Shown here: one piece after another, positions 45,081 to 53,700 of the stretch
Position numbering within the stretch: position 1 is the stretch's first letter
Layout of the letters: every line of letters begins with the position of its first letter
Origin: Flavobacterium ustbae
GTDB taxonomy: Bacteria; Bacteroidota; Bacteroidia; Flavobacteriales; Flavobacteriaceae
NCBI RefSeq assembly: GCF_003946915.1
Contig: NZ_RPOC01000012.1
Location: 1-64,000 of the forward strand
DNA: 64,000 nt
Direction of reading: 5' to 3'
Translations under genes and position numbers: made by a program
The notes under the pieces: model-generated
The model's database searches: none
Told to the model about the DNA's origin: nothing
What the model saw: only the letters and a program-made list of their open reading frames with translations

Positions 45081-46211
45081 TTAATGTGTTGCGGTTTTAA
45101 TTTCGTCTAACTTTAAATTCAAATGAACTCTATAATATTCGTTATCCTGAGTAATGGTTAGTTGGTGTGCGTTAGGATATAAAAGATCAAGACGGCTTTG
45201 GATATTTACTAATCCAATTCCCGAATTTTCAGGGTCTTTTACATAATTTTCAATGGTATTTTCGATCCAAAAATCAAGGCTGTTATCCATAATCAGAATC
45301 TTAATTTTTACGTGAGCTGCGCCTTTGTAATCGGTTCCGTATTTAAAGGCATTTTCAACAAAAGAAATCAATAATAAAGGCTCGATAAATTTATTTCTAG
45401 TATCGCCATGAACATTAATTACAATGTCTTCAATGTTATTTAACCGCAGCTTTTGCAAATCGATATAATTCTGAATATAGTTAACCTCTTTTTCTAAAGC
45501 CACCGTTTTATTGTCTGTTTCATACAGCATATAGCGCATAAGTTCAGACAAGGTTACGATGGCATCAGGGACCAAATCAGACTTTTTATGTGCCAAAGAA
45601 TAAATACTGTTTAAGGAATTAAATAAAAAATGCGGATTGGTTTGTTTGCGCAGGTATATTAATTCGGTATTTGTTCGATGTGTTTCGGCAATCAGTTTAT
45701 TTTGCTGATTATTATAAAATTCAGTTAGTGTTCTAATAATGGCAGAAATAGTAATAATCAAAATATAGAAAAAAGAAGGGCCAAGCTTAAAGAAAAGTGG
45801 CTGTTTCATTTCAATTCTTTCTGTAATTCGTGCTCTTGGCATAAAATTCGGATCATGAAAGTCATGAAAATCATGAGGCACCAATCGGGCTGGCACTATA
45901 TTCTCAGGTCTTAAATGTCTAAATTCAGGAATAAAATAGTTTAGCCGAATAATCATAAATATTGCAATTAGAACAAATGCAAACGTAAAATAAAGCCAGT
46001 ATTTTTTTTGCAGTAAATAGTTTGGAACCAAATAAAAATAATTGAGATAAAACAATACAATTCCTGTAAGCCATTGGGCATAAAAATCGTTGTTCATTTT
46101 AAATGGACTTTCGTAAAACTGAATTAAAGAAGTTAAAATAAAGAAAATCCATATCGCACAATGGAACAATATTTTGTTGTAGCCCGTATTTTTAATGGTG
46201 TCTATCTGCAT
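45081..46211 (-). CDS. LytS/YehU-type sensor histidine kinase
   Basis: 376 residues with about four membrane helices in the first 170 residues and a short extracytoplasmic loop rich in His/Pro/Arg (HDFHDFHDPNFMPRARI). Then come the His_kinase signature TNPHFLFNSLNSIYSLAHKK and an ATP-binding domain (PLLLISFVENAFKYG, SGIGLVNIQSRL). It phosphorylates the LytTR regulator downstream (153-bp gap). Its ATG follows the DUF4907 stop with no gap, which puts it in the same operon as the lipoproteins. Confidence 0.93.
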   Translation of the reverse strand: MQIDTIKNTGYNKILFHCAIWIFFILTSLIQFYESPFKMNNDFYAQWLTGIVLFYLNYFYLVPNYLLQKKYWLYFTFAFVLIAIFMIIRLNYFIPEFRHLRPENIVPARLVPHDFHDFHDPNFMPRARITERIEMKQPLFFKLGPSFFYILIITISAIIRTLTEFYNNQQNKLIAETHRTNTELIYLRKQTNPHFLFNSLNSIYSLAHKKSDLVPDAIVTLSELMRYMLYETDNKTVALEKEVNYIQNYIDLQKLRLNNIEDIVINVHGDTRNKFIEPLLLISFVENAFKYGTDYKGAAHVKIKILIMDNSLDFWIENTIENYVKDPENSGIGLVNIQSRLDLLYPNAHQLTITQDNEYYRVHLNLKLDEIKTATH

Positions 46212-46535
46212 TTACAATTTTATTTTTAATAAAATTAATTCATTTTTGGTTACCGTTGGAGATAAGTTTTGTTGGAGTTTCTGCTTAACAAGATTAGCCA
46301 CTTTCAGAGCATCAGCTTCTGTTTCAAAACTTTTAATATTGCTTATTGCGGGAATAACGGTCTGTTTAATTAACAGCTTTTCTTTGGAAGCAATGGTGTA
46401 TCCCCAGCCTAAATGGGTTTGAAATGAAGCTGTTTTTAAAGTTTCTCTTTTTGTGCAGGATGCAGAAAAAAGAAATGCAAGAACTATTATATTCTTCAAG
46501 ATGTAACTGAAGAATTGTTTCTTATTAATCATCAT
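46212..46535 (-). CDS. DUF4907-like lipoprotein
   Basis: 107 residues with a lipobox (LAFLFSASC) and a short mature domain (HLGWGYTIASKEKLLIKQTVIPAI, FETEADALKVANLVKQKL) that I recognise as DUF4907-like. There are two possible ATGs, 46535 or 46532. It overlaps the Kelch gene by 8-11 bp and abuts the kinase gene. Function unknown. The compact packing suggests it works with the Kelch protein and kinase. Confidence 0.72.
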   Translation of the reverse strand: MMINKKQFFSYILKNIIVLAFLFSASCTKRETLKTASFQTHLGWGYTIASKEKLLIKQTVIPAISNIKSFETEADALKVANLVKQKLQQNLSPTVTKNELILLKIKL

Positions 46536-47529
46536 TGTTTTGTTCTTCTAATGGCTTAAACTCCCATGCATCATCAAAATAAGTAGAACCAATTCTTCCT
46601 AACATATAAAATCCGCGGTTATTGATAGCAAAACCAACAGCATCTGTTCTTGTTGCGCCTTCCATTGGAGATTTTTCTGCCCACAAATCGGTCGTCGGGT
46701 TATATTCCCAGATTGTTCTTAGATTTTCACCTCCCACAATATACCCTAAACCATTCATAGAAAAACTGGAAGCATTAGAACGCACAATGGCATAATCGTC
46801 GTTATAGCTGTAATCATCGTCTGTATCTTTGTCGATATCTCTTTTTCTAGTCCATACATCTGTTGCTGGGTCAAACTCCCAGAAATCTTCCTGATAAACG
46901 CCATTGTTTACACCAGTCACTAAATAAGCTTTGTCTGCAATTGTAAAAACAGTTGCATTACGTCTTTTGTTTCCGCTAAAACCATTTACCAAAGTCCAAG
47001 TATTTGCCTGATCATCGTACTGATAAAAATCTTTTAAATAATTGCCATCATAACCGGTTCCGAAATATGCTTTTCCGCCCGCCTGAAAGCCAACAGCTGA
47101 GTAACGTGCTGTTCCTGCAAAATCTGTTTTTTGTGTCCAACTGTTTGCTGCAGGATCATATTGGTAAAAGTCTTTGAGTTTGTTTGTTCCGTCATAACCA
47201 AGGCCTACGTAACCTTTTTCGTTTAAGGCAAAACTAGAAGCAGAACTCCTTCCTACGCCTGCAAAATCTGCTTTTTGCTCCCAATAATCTCCAGTTGAGT
47301 TGTAAGCCCATACATCTTTTAAATAAACATCTCCAGTATAACCGCCAACTACATAGGCATAATCTCTGATAACGAAACTTGTTGCACTAGATCTTGCAGG
47401 ACCGTCAAAAGATGATTTTTTAATCCAGTTTCCCATCAAATCATCATCATCATTATCATTGCTGCAACTTATAAAAAAGAGGCTTGATAAAAGCGCTGTG
47501 AATAAAATTCTTTTTTTTAGATTAATCAT
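46525..47529 (-). CDS. Kelch-repeat lipoprotein
   Basis: 334 residues with a lipobox (LFFISCSND) and an Asp/Asn-rich linker. Six or so Kelch-type repeats of about 48 residues follow, each with patterns such as ARSSATSFVIRDYAYVVGGY or KDFYQYDPAANSWTQK, forming a beta-propeller. It should lie on the outer face of an envelope membrane and bind a ligand or protein. It sits 14 bp after the beta-barrel gene. The ligand is unknown. Confidence 0.88.
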   Translation of the reverse strand: MINLKKRILFTALLSSLFFISCSNDNDDDDLMGNWIKKSSFDGPARSSATSFVIRDYAYVVGGYTGDVYLKDVWAYNSTGDYWEQKADFAGVGRSSASSFALNEKGYVGLGYDGTNKLKDFYQYDPAANSWTQKTDFAGTARYSAVGFQAGGKAYFGTGYDGNYLKDFYQYDDQANTWTLVNGFSGNKRRNATVFTIADKAYLVTGVNNGVYQEDFWEFDPATDVWTRKRDIDKDTDDDYSYNDDYAIVRSNASSFSMNGLGYIVGGENLRTIWEYNPTTDLWAEKSPMEGATRTDAVGFAINNRGFYMLGRIGSTYFDDAWEFKPLEEQNNDD

Positions 47530-47543
47530 AGTGTATTTAATAT

Positions 47544-48386
47544 TTATTGTTTGTATTTGATCCCTATTCCTAAAACGGAACCATTTCCGCTATTGTAGTC
47601 GTATATTTTCTGATTATTGCTGTCTAGCAAATTGTATTTTTTGTTGAAATTGTATCCAGCCTTAAAATTTAAAAACCAATCATTTCCAACATTTCTTTCG
47701 TATTCTAAAGCCGATGTCATTTGCGATAGCACTGCTTTTTCTGCATTCTTATCTACACGGTCTTTTTGATCTAAATGATAAAAATTTCCATTAAAACCAT
47801 TCGTCAGGCTAAATTTGTTTCGCTCATTGTTTGAATAAGAAATTTTCGAATCTGGAAATCCAATTCTGAAATCGGTTTTCTCATTCATTTTATAATCAAA
47901 AGCCGCGATCGGCATAATTTTAGGACTTCCAAAAGCGGTTGTCCTTCCGGCTCCAACAGTCACATTTAGTTTTGAGCCAAATTGCTGTGTAATTGTCAAA
48001 CTTCCTAAAACGGTAACGTCCGAAAAATCCAGTTTGCTCTCGAAATTTGCTGTAGGAACAATAGAAAACTGCCATTTTGTTTTTTCTATTATTTCAGATG
48101 AATATTCAAACTTGTTTTGAATTTGGTTGAATTTATCCTGACTCGCATAAAAATCATAGGGATTGAATTCATAATTTATCTTCAAATTAGAATATTCTAA
48201 CGTATTCTTTATTTCACTTTTTGTTCCTAGTTTTTTGTTGTAGAGAACTGCAATATTTGTTTTGCTAAAATTTATCTTTTCTGTTGGCTCTGTTTTAAAG
48301 TTTAGAGTAGCACTAAATTTTTTTTGAGCTTTTAAACCTAAAAATGAAATCAAAAAAAGAAAACAAATTAAAAACCTTACTTTCAT
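47544..48386 (-). CDS. Predicted outer-membrane beta-barrel protein (possibly DUF6268-like)
   Basis: 280 residues with a signal peptide (ending GLKAQ), then amphipathic strands alternating charged and aromatic residues (KFSATLNFKTEP, DWFLNFKAGYNF, GSVLGIGIKYKQ), consistent with a barrel of about 12-14 strands. I think of DUF6268 but cannot confirm it. It is the first gene of the minus-strand unit with the Kelch, DUF4907, kinase and regulator genes, with a -7 box 18 bp upstream. Confidence 0.68.
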   Translation of the reverse strand: MKVRFLICFLFLISFLGLKAQKKFSATLNFKTEPTEKINFSKTNIAVLYNKKLGTKSEIKNTLEYSNLKINYEFNPYDFYASQDKFNQIQNKFEYSSEIIEKTKWQFSIVPTANFESKLDFSDVTVLGSLTITQQFGSKLNVTVGAGRTTAFGSPKIMPIAAFDYKMNEKTDFRIGFPDSKISYSNNERNKFSLTNGFNGNFYHLDQKDRVDKNAEKAVLSQMTSALEYERNVGNDWFLNFKAGYNFNKKYNLLDSNNQKIYDYNSGNGSVLGIGIKYKQ

Positions 48387-48403
48387 TATTTATTTTATTG
48401 GCT

Positions 48404-48411
48404 CAAAATTA
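48404..48411 (-). promoter_or_regulatory. Putative -7 box of the barrel-Kelch-kinase unit (TAATTTTG on minus strand)
   Basis: This exact TAnnTTTG match lies 17 bp upstream of the barrel ATG in the divergent 230-bp gap. A T-rich stretch sits near the -33 distance. Confidence 0.45.
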
Positions 48412-48594
48412 GAGAGATGATGCCCTTAAAAAAAAGAAGATATATGTATGACGTATTTTGATAGACAAAATCGTCGTTTTTCTAGTCGAATTATAATTTA
48501 GAGACAGAATTCATGTTATAGATCAATTTGTGCATTTTGTAGCTTAAAAAAAGGCGGTAGTATATGTTATAGTGCGTCGCCAAAGTGCGCCATT

Positions 48595-48602
48595 TATATT
48601 TG
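48595..48602 (+). promoter_or_regulatory. Putative -7 box for the DUF4270-type gene (TATATTTG)
   Basis: This exact TAnnTTTG match lies 15 bp before the ATG at 48618. It falls inside the longer open frame starting with GTG at 48585, so the ATG is favoured. Confidence 0.5.
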
Positions 48603-48617
48603 CTCAAAAAACAAATT

Positions 48618-49937
48618 ATGCACAAGTTTATATTGATACTGCTTTTTGTACTAACCTTATTTTCCTGTGGTACAGATACAGATACTGGAGAATTTACTGT
48701 CGGATCAGATTATCTGGCTTTGAGCAATAAAGTAATTCTAATTGATACGGTGACAGTAGAAATGTCGACCATCAATTTTGACTCGCTGGTAACGTCAAAT
48801 CAAGGCAGAATCTTGATCGGAAATTATGACGATCCTATTTTCGGAAAAGTAAAATCGGATAGTTATTTTCAGCTTTCAGGCGATAGTTATGCGTTAAATA
48901 GTTCGGGTTCAGATACCGAATCGGTAAATTATGTTTTCGATTCTATTTCGATGATTCTTAAATATGATAAATATTATTATGGCGATACTACAAAAGTGCA
49001 GACATTTAATATTCATCGTTTACTTCAAAAAGTTAAGGCTAATACCGATGACAGCAACTTCTATAACAATTCTGCTTTAAATTATAGTTCTGAAAGCTTG
49101 GGAAAGATCTCTTTTATACCAAGACCAACTCAAAAGGACTCTATAAATATTAAGATGAATAGTGAGTTTGGAGAAGCTCTTTTTCAGAAAATTAAAAAAA
49201 GAGAAATTACAGATTTTGACAGTTTTACAGAATTCTTTAAAGGGCTTGTTTTAGTTTCTGAAACTTCCAATTCTAATATAATAGGATTTAGTGCCTTAAA
49301 CAGTAAAGTTAGAATGTATTATTCAAAATATATGGCAGATGAAAATGAGGTGCCCTATATTCTCGATTTTACAATTATAGATCAAGCAAAACAGTTCAAT
49401 TCTATTTCTTTGGATAAAACTGGAACATTACTCCAAAATCTTCCCGTCTCGAGCAGTAACCTCTCCAGTAATTTGACCAATAATCAAGGCTTTATCCAAT
49501 CGGGAACAGGGGTGGCCTGTAGAGTAGAATTTCCGAATATTAAACAGTTTAAAAATCTTTCGACCAATGGTGCGATCGTAAACGCAGAATTGATTTTGAA
49601 GCCTGTAAATAATTCTTATTCTGAGAAATATCCGTTGGCAGATTCTTTAAGTGTTTATATTGGCGATAATTTAAATCGCATAAGCGGCAACTTAGTAAAT
49701 TCTGCAGGAACCACCGTTTACGGAGTATTAAATAAAAAGAGCGATGAGCTTAACGAAAATGTTGGTTATACTATTCCTATAGGAGCTTTTCTTCAGAAGG
49801 AAATGCTTAAAACAAATTCAAGATCGTCCCTTATCTTGACGTTGCCTGGAATTTCAAAATCTGTTGATAGAATTGTTTTAGGAAATCAAAAACACACTAA
49901 TAAGATTCAGCTGAAAATTTATTACATCTCTTACTAA
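48618..49937 (+). CDS. DUF4270-like lipoprotein
   Basis: 439 residues from the ATG at 48618 (MHKFILILLFVLTLFSC), which places a lipobox cysteine at about residue 17. An upstream GTG at 48585 would add a charged leader that spoils the signal. The mature part has DUF4270-like motifs (VTVEMSTINFDSLVTSNQGRILIGNYDDPIFGKVKSDSY split across the N-terminal region) and a C-terminal beta-rich domain (AELILKPVN). Function unknown. The stop is immediately followed by the ATG of the barrel gene, so the two are coupled. Confidence 0.74.
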   Translation: MHKFILILLFVLTLFSCGTDTDTGEFTVGSDYLALSNKVILIDTVTVEMSTINFDSLVTSNQGRILIGNYDDPIFGKVKSDSYFQLSGDSYALNSSGSDTESVNYVFDSISMILKYDKYYYGDTTKVQTFNIHRLLQKVKANTDDSNFYNNSALNYSSESLGKISFIPRPTQKDSINIKMNSEFGEALFQKIKKREITDFDSFTEFFKGLVLVSETSNSNIIGFSALNSKVRMYYSKYMADENEVPYILDFTIIDQAKQFNSISLDKTGTLLQNLPVSSSNLSSNLTNNQGFIQSGTGVACRVEFPNIKQFKNLSTNGAIVNAELILKPVNNSYSEKYPLADSLSVYIGDNLNRISGNLVNSAGTTVYGVLNKKSDELNENVGYTIPIGAFLQKEMLKTNSRSSLILTLPGISKSVDRIVLGNQKHTNKIQLKIYYISY

Positions 49938-51173
49938 ATGAAAAATAATATTGTTTTTTGGATCGGTTTCCTTTTAATACCGCTAACTTCCTTTTCGCAA
50001 AGTATTTCCAGTTCTCCGTATTCGCTCTATGGCGTAGGAAGCTTGTATGACTCCGATTTTGGTTATTTGCCTTCAATTGGTGGTTCAGGAATTGCTTTGC
50101 CTTCAGATACTTTTATTAATAATCTAAATCCAGCCTCATTAGGATCTATAAATCAGAATCATTTTCTTTTTGATATTGGAGGAAAAGCTATTGCAACAAC
50201 TTATCAGAATAGCACTCGTACAGAAAATCGAAATAATTTTCAATTTTCTCATTTAGCTTTTGCTTTTCCAGTTTCTAAAAATTCTGGTTTTAGTTTAGCG
50301 CTTCGTCCGTATTCTAGTTCTGTATTTAAAATCTCAAATCTGCAGCTTCCAATTGCCGATAGCCAAGAATATTATTATGTAACAGCGCAAGGATCTGGTG
50401 GATTGAATAATCTAGATTTTTCATACGGATCTAAAATTGGAAAAAAATTGTCGTTGGGAGTAACAGGTACGGTTCTATTTGGAAATACAGTAGATGATCG
50501 TGCTTTTTTAATATCAAATACAATTACAACGATACATAAGAAAACAGATTATAGTGGAGTTCGCGCCACTTTAGGATCTCAGTATAAAATAGATTCAACA
50601 TTCACAATAGGAGCAACCGTTAAAATTCCTGCCAGAATAAATGCTTCCAAAATACAGACCGTAACAAGCGTTGCAGACGACGTAGAATCTTCTATAGAAA
50701 CCGATCAGGCTACAGATACAGACGATTATTATATGCCTTTAGAAATTGGTTTTGGAGCCAGTAAAAGATTTAAAAATAATCTGAATGTGACTTTGGATTA
50801 CGAAAAGAGTTTTTGGAAAAACACAAAGCAATCTGAACTTTATGGCGAATTTGTAAATCAGGATCGTTTTGCACTCGGATTTACTTACAGTGCCAAAAAG
50901 AATATAAGAAAATATTGGGATAGAGTGGGGTATGCGGCTGGTGTAAATTTTGATAATGGCTACCTTGAAGTCGATAAACATCGTGTTAATAATGCCTCAA
51001 TTTCTATTGGATTAAACCTACCTATTGATAATACATTTTCGTCGCTTAATGTTTCGTATTCATACGGTCAGAAAGGCAGAATAGCAAATGATTTGATAAA
51101 AGAAAATTACCATAAAATATCAATCAATTTATCGTTGGACGGAATTTGGTTCGTCAAGCGAAAATTTGAATAA
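49938..51173 (+). CDS. FadL/OmpP1-like outer-membrane protein
   Basis: 411 residues with a signal peptide (ending TSFSQ). Next is SSSPYSLYGVGSLYDSDFGYLPSIGGSGIALP, similar to the FadL/PorV-type N-terminal region, then NNLNPASLGSI and barrel strands up to the C-terminus (LSLDGIWFVKRKFE). It is directly coupled to the DUF4270-like lipoprotein and convergent with murI (4 bp). Likely a transport barrel with a lipoprotein partner; the substrate is unknown. Confidence 0.75.
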   Translation: MKNNIVFWIGFLLIPLTSFSQSISSSPYSLYGVGSLYDSDFGYLPSIGGSGIALPSDTFINNLNPASLGSINQNHFLFDIGGKAIATTYQNSTRTENRNNFQFSHLAFAFPVSKNSGFSLALRPYSSSVFKISNLQLPIADSQEYYYVTAQGSGGLNNLDFSYGSKIGKKLSLGVTGTVLFGNTVDDRAFLISNTITTIHKKTDYSGVRATLGSQYKIDSTFTIGATVKIPARINASKIQTVTSVADDVESSIETDQATDTDDYYMPLEIGFGASKRFKNNLNVTLDYEKSFWKNTKQSELYGEFVNQDRFALGFTYSAKKNIRKYWDRVGYAAGVNFDNGYLEVDKHRVNNASISIGLNLPIDNTFSSLNVSYSYGQKGRIANDLIKENYHKISINLSLDGIWFVKRKFE

Positions 51174-51177
51174 TATT

Positions 51178-51954
51178 CTAAAAGTCTTTTTTGATTACAG
51201 GGTATTTATGATCTAAAATTGACTCCAAAACCGCAGGATTTGAGTTGACATAAAATACAGGATCATGGTCTATATTTTCAGAAAAACCAACTTTATCACG
51301 TAGCAGATTTTTGGTCTGGCGCGCAACAGCTTCTCCTGAATCTATTATTTTAATATGATCTGGGAGAATTTTTTTTATTTGTGGAATTAAATACGGGTAA
51401 TGGCTACATCCTAATACCAAGTAATCAATATTAGCTTCAATCATGGGCTTTAGATAAGATTCTAACAATTGTGTCATTTCTGGCGAATACAAATTACCAT
51501 CTTCAATAAGCTGTACAAGACCATGGCCAACTTGCTCAATGATCTTCGTATTCTGAAACATCTCAGCTGTTTTATTAAACAATTCACTGTTAAGAGTTCC
51601 TTTTGTGGCCAAAATTCCAATTATCTGTGTCTGAGAATTGTTTGCTGCAGGTTTAATTGCTGGCTCAATCCCAACAAACGGAATGTTATAATCTCTACGA
51701 AGTTCAAATATAGCATTTGTAGTAGCTGTATTACAGGCCACAACAATTAATTTACAATTGTTTTCGAGTAAAAATTCTACATTTTTTTTACTTAAAGCAA
51801 CAATCTCATCCTTGCTTTTTTGTCCATAAGGTGCATTTTTACTGTCAGCCAGATAAATGGTTTTTTCATTTGGAAGAAGATCGTGAATGGCGCTCCAAAT
51901 GGAAGTTCCGCCAATACCAGAATCAAAAACGCCTATAGGATTATTGTTTGTCAT
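51178..51954 (-). CDS. murI: Glutamate racemase
   Basis: 258 residues. Family motifs: IGVFDSGIGG with D11, the first catalytic cysteine in VVACNTATTNA and the second in LVLGCSHYPYL. It makes D-glutamate for peptidoglycan in the cytoplasm. It lies at the edge of the envelope-biogenesis block. A -7 box sits only 4 bp before the ATG, so the mRNA may be leaderless. Confidence 0.97.
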   Translation of the reverse strand: MTNNNPIGVFDSGIGGTSIWSAIHDLLPNEKTIYLADSKNAPYGQKSKDEIVALSKKNVEFLLENNCKLIVVACNTATTNAIFELRRDYNIPFVGIEPAIKPAANNSQTQIIGILATKGTLNSELFNKTAEMFQNTKIIEQVGHGLVQLIEDGNLYSPEMTQLLESYLKPMIEANIDYLVLGCSHYPYLIPQIKKILPDHIKIIDSGEAVARQTKNLLRDKVGFSENIDHDPVFYVNSNPAVLESILDHKYPVIKKDF

Positions 51955-51958
51955 AAAG

Positions 51959-51966
51959 CAAATGTA
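51959..51966 (-). promoter_or_regulatory. Putative -7 box for murI (TACATTTG on minus strand)
   Basis: This exact TAnnTTTG match ends 4 bp before the murI ATG. Confidence 0.45.
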
Positions 51967-52045
51967 ATATTTTTTAAATATAAATTCGTTATTCTAAGTT
52001 AAGTCAAATCTTGAAATTACAACAAAAATTACTTTTAAATTTTTG

Positions 52046-52081
52046 TAAAAAAAAACTGCTCAATTTTAAAATTGAGCAGTT
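52046..52081 (-). terminator. Rho-independent terminator of the bamA-ompH cluster
   Basis: A perfect 28-bp palindrome (AACTGCTCAATTTT and its complement, 52054-52081) is followed on the minus strand by a T-run. It lies 21 bp after the second ompH stop. Confidence 0.9.
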
Positions 52082-52102
52082 TAATTATAGGGATTTAATT
52101 TC

Positions 52103-52606
52103 TTAGAATCCTAAATCTTTTTTAACATCAGCAGTGATGTTTGGACCATCAGCTAATAATAAAGTAGATCCATCTAAAACGTATTGGAAACCTTTAGCTT
52201 TTCCAACTTTTTGGATAGAAGCTCTTACTTTTTCCATTAATGGTTTTACGATGTCAGTTTCTTTTTGTTGTAATTCTTTTTGAGCATTGTCTCTGTAATC
52301 AACAATTCTCTTTTGCATGTCCTGAACCTCTTTAGAACGCTCAGTATTAACAGCATCAGTTACAGTTGTAGCTTCAGCTTCATACTTTTTGATTTTTACT
52401 TGATATTCGTCAACCATTTTTTTGTATTCAGCATCATATGTACCACTTAATTTTTGCAGTTGATTTTGAGCGTCAAGCATAGCAGGCATTTTCGACATGA
52501 TCTCGCTTACATCAACATGGGCTACCTTCGCTTGCGCGTTCATTGTGTTACTTGCTCCTAAAATTAAAATCGCAGCAATTAGTAAAGTTTTGATTTGTTT
52601 CATCAT
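52103..52606 (-). CDS. OmpH/Skp family periplasmic chaperone (short)
   Basis: 167 residues with a signal peptide (ending MNAQAKVAHVD). The mature protein starts with the OmpH pattern VAHVDVSEIMSKMPAM. A long coiled coil follows (about 45-125), then the closing strand FQYVLDGSTLLLADG. The Skp trimer holds unfolded outer-membrane proteins on their way to BamA. It may start one codon later (52603). It lies 14 bp after the longer paralogue. Confidence 0.92.
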   Translation of the reverse strand: MMKQIKTLLIAAILILGASNTMNAQAKVAHVDVSEIMSKMPAMLDAQNQLQKLSGTYDAEYKKMVDEYQVKIKKYEAEATTVTDAVNTERSKEVQDMQKRIVDYRDNAQKELQQKETDIVKPLMEKVRASIQKVGKAKGFQYVLDGSTLLLADGPNITADVKKDLGF

Positions 52607-52620
52607 TTTTAAAATATTAA

Positions 52621-53658
52621 TTAATTATTGGTCGTATTTGCTTTTTGTTGTTCGGCTTCTTTTGCTTTTTTAGCCGCTTCTCTTTCTTCTAAAATTTTCT
52701 TTCTTCTTTCTTCCAATTCTTTTTTACGCTGTTCGTAAAGTAATTGTCTCTCTTCTGCTTTAGACATTCCAGGCTGTTCGGTGGCAGGTGTTTCTCCTGT
52801 TGCCGCAGGCGTTGTTGCAGGTTTAGCAGTCGAATTTGTGTTAACAGCTCCGCTTGTTGGTGCAGGAGTTGCTGTTGGTGTAGCTGTTCCAGAAACCGTG
52901 CCATTTTTTTTGGCTTCTCTTTCTGCAGCTGCTGCATTTCTTCGATCTTCGTATTCCTTTCTCTTAGCTTCCTGCTCTAATTTTCGATCTTGAATTAATT
53001 TTTCTCTAGCGGCTCTTTTCTCATCAAGTGCTTTCTGGCGATCTTGCATTGCTGGATTATCATCAATAGCATTTTCAATATTTTCTTTAGCCTCTTGCTG
53101 TTTCAATTCTTTTTTCGTCAGCTGTTCGCGTTTTTCAGTACGATTTAAAACTCTTAAAACCTGATCGCTGATATCAAATCTTTTATTGCTAAAAAGCATT
53201 GTAAGATCTGATGATTTATCAAAAACAAAATCGTAATTTTTTGCTTCAGCTATATCTTGCACAGCAGTAAAAACCTGATCTTGTATAGGCTTTGCTAAAG
53301 CTGCTTTTTGTCTCATAAGATTTCCGTCAGAACCAAACTGTTTCTGTTGGTAATCCATCATTTCTTGTTCAAGAAACTTAATTTCAGTTTCTCTTTCTTC
53401 TATTAATTCTTTTGTAAGTAAAGCTTTTTCTGTTTTTAAGCTTTCCTTCAAATTGTTTATATTTAATTTTTTAGCCTCAACTTCCTGTTTCCACTTTTGA
53501 GCTTTTTGCTCTAATTGTGATTTAGCTTCTTTATAATCGGAAACATTTTCTAAAATATATTCCATGTCGATGTAGCCTATTCTAGTCGTCTTACCTTGTG
53601 CCTGACTTGTATTTGCTACAATCAAGGCTAAAAATATAAATAAAAATTGTTTTCTCAT
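52621..53658 (-). CDS. OmpH/Skp family periplasmic chaperone with long charged C-terminal tail
   Basis: 345 residues. Signal peptide (ending SQAQG), then the OmpH domain (about 22-175: TRIGYIDMEYILENVSDYKEA, coiled coil, YDFVFDKSSDLTMLF). It continues for about 170 residues as Lys/Glu/Arg-rich helix (KEYEDRRNAAAAEREAKK), a Thr/Pro/Ala linker (about 255-300) and another charged helix (QLLYEQRKKELEERRKK). The tail is not part of standard Skp. It is 42 bp downstream of bamA, so it serves outer-membrane protein assembly. Confidence 0.9.
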   Translation of the reverse strand: MRKQFLFIFLALIVANTSQAQGKTTRIGYIDMEYILENVSDYKEAKSQLEQKAQKWKQEVEAKKLNINNLKESLKTEKALLTKELIEERETEIKFLEQEMMDYQQKQFGSDGNLMRQKAALAKPIQDQVFTAVQDIAEAKNYDFVFDKSSDLTMLFSNKRFDISDQVLRVLNRTEKREQLTKKELKQQEAKENIENAIDDNPAMQDRQKALDEKRAAREKLIQDRKLEQEAKRKEYEDRRNAAAAEREAKKNGTVSGTATPTATPAPTSGAVNTNSTAKPATTPAATGETPATEQPGMSKAEERQLLYEQRKKELEERRKKILEEREAAKKAKEAEQQKANTTNN

Positions 53659-53700
53659 AACATAACTTTATTTGATGATTTTTAACCAAACGTTATTTCA

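Noticed and set aside
52689..52993. Gln-rich, Cys-rich and Ala/Val-rich frames in the ompH paralogue
   Set aside because: Low-complexity shadows of the Thr/Pro/Ala and Lys/Glu-rich tail.
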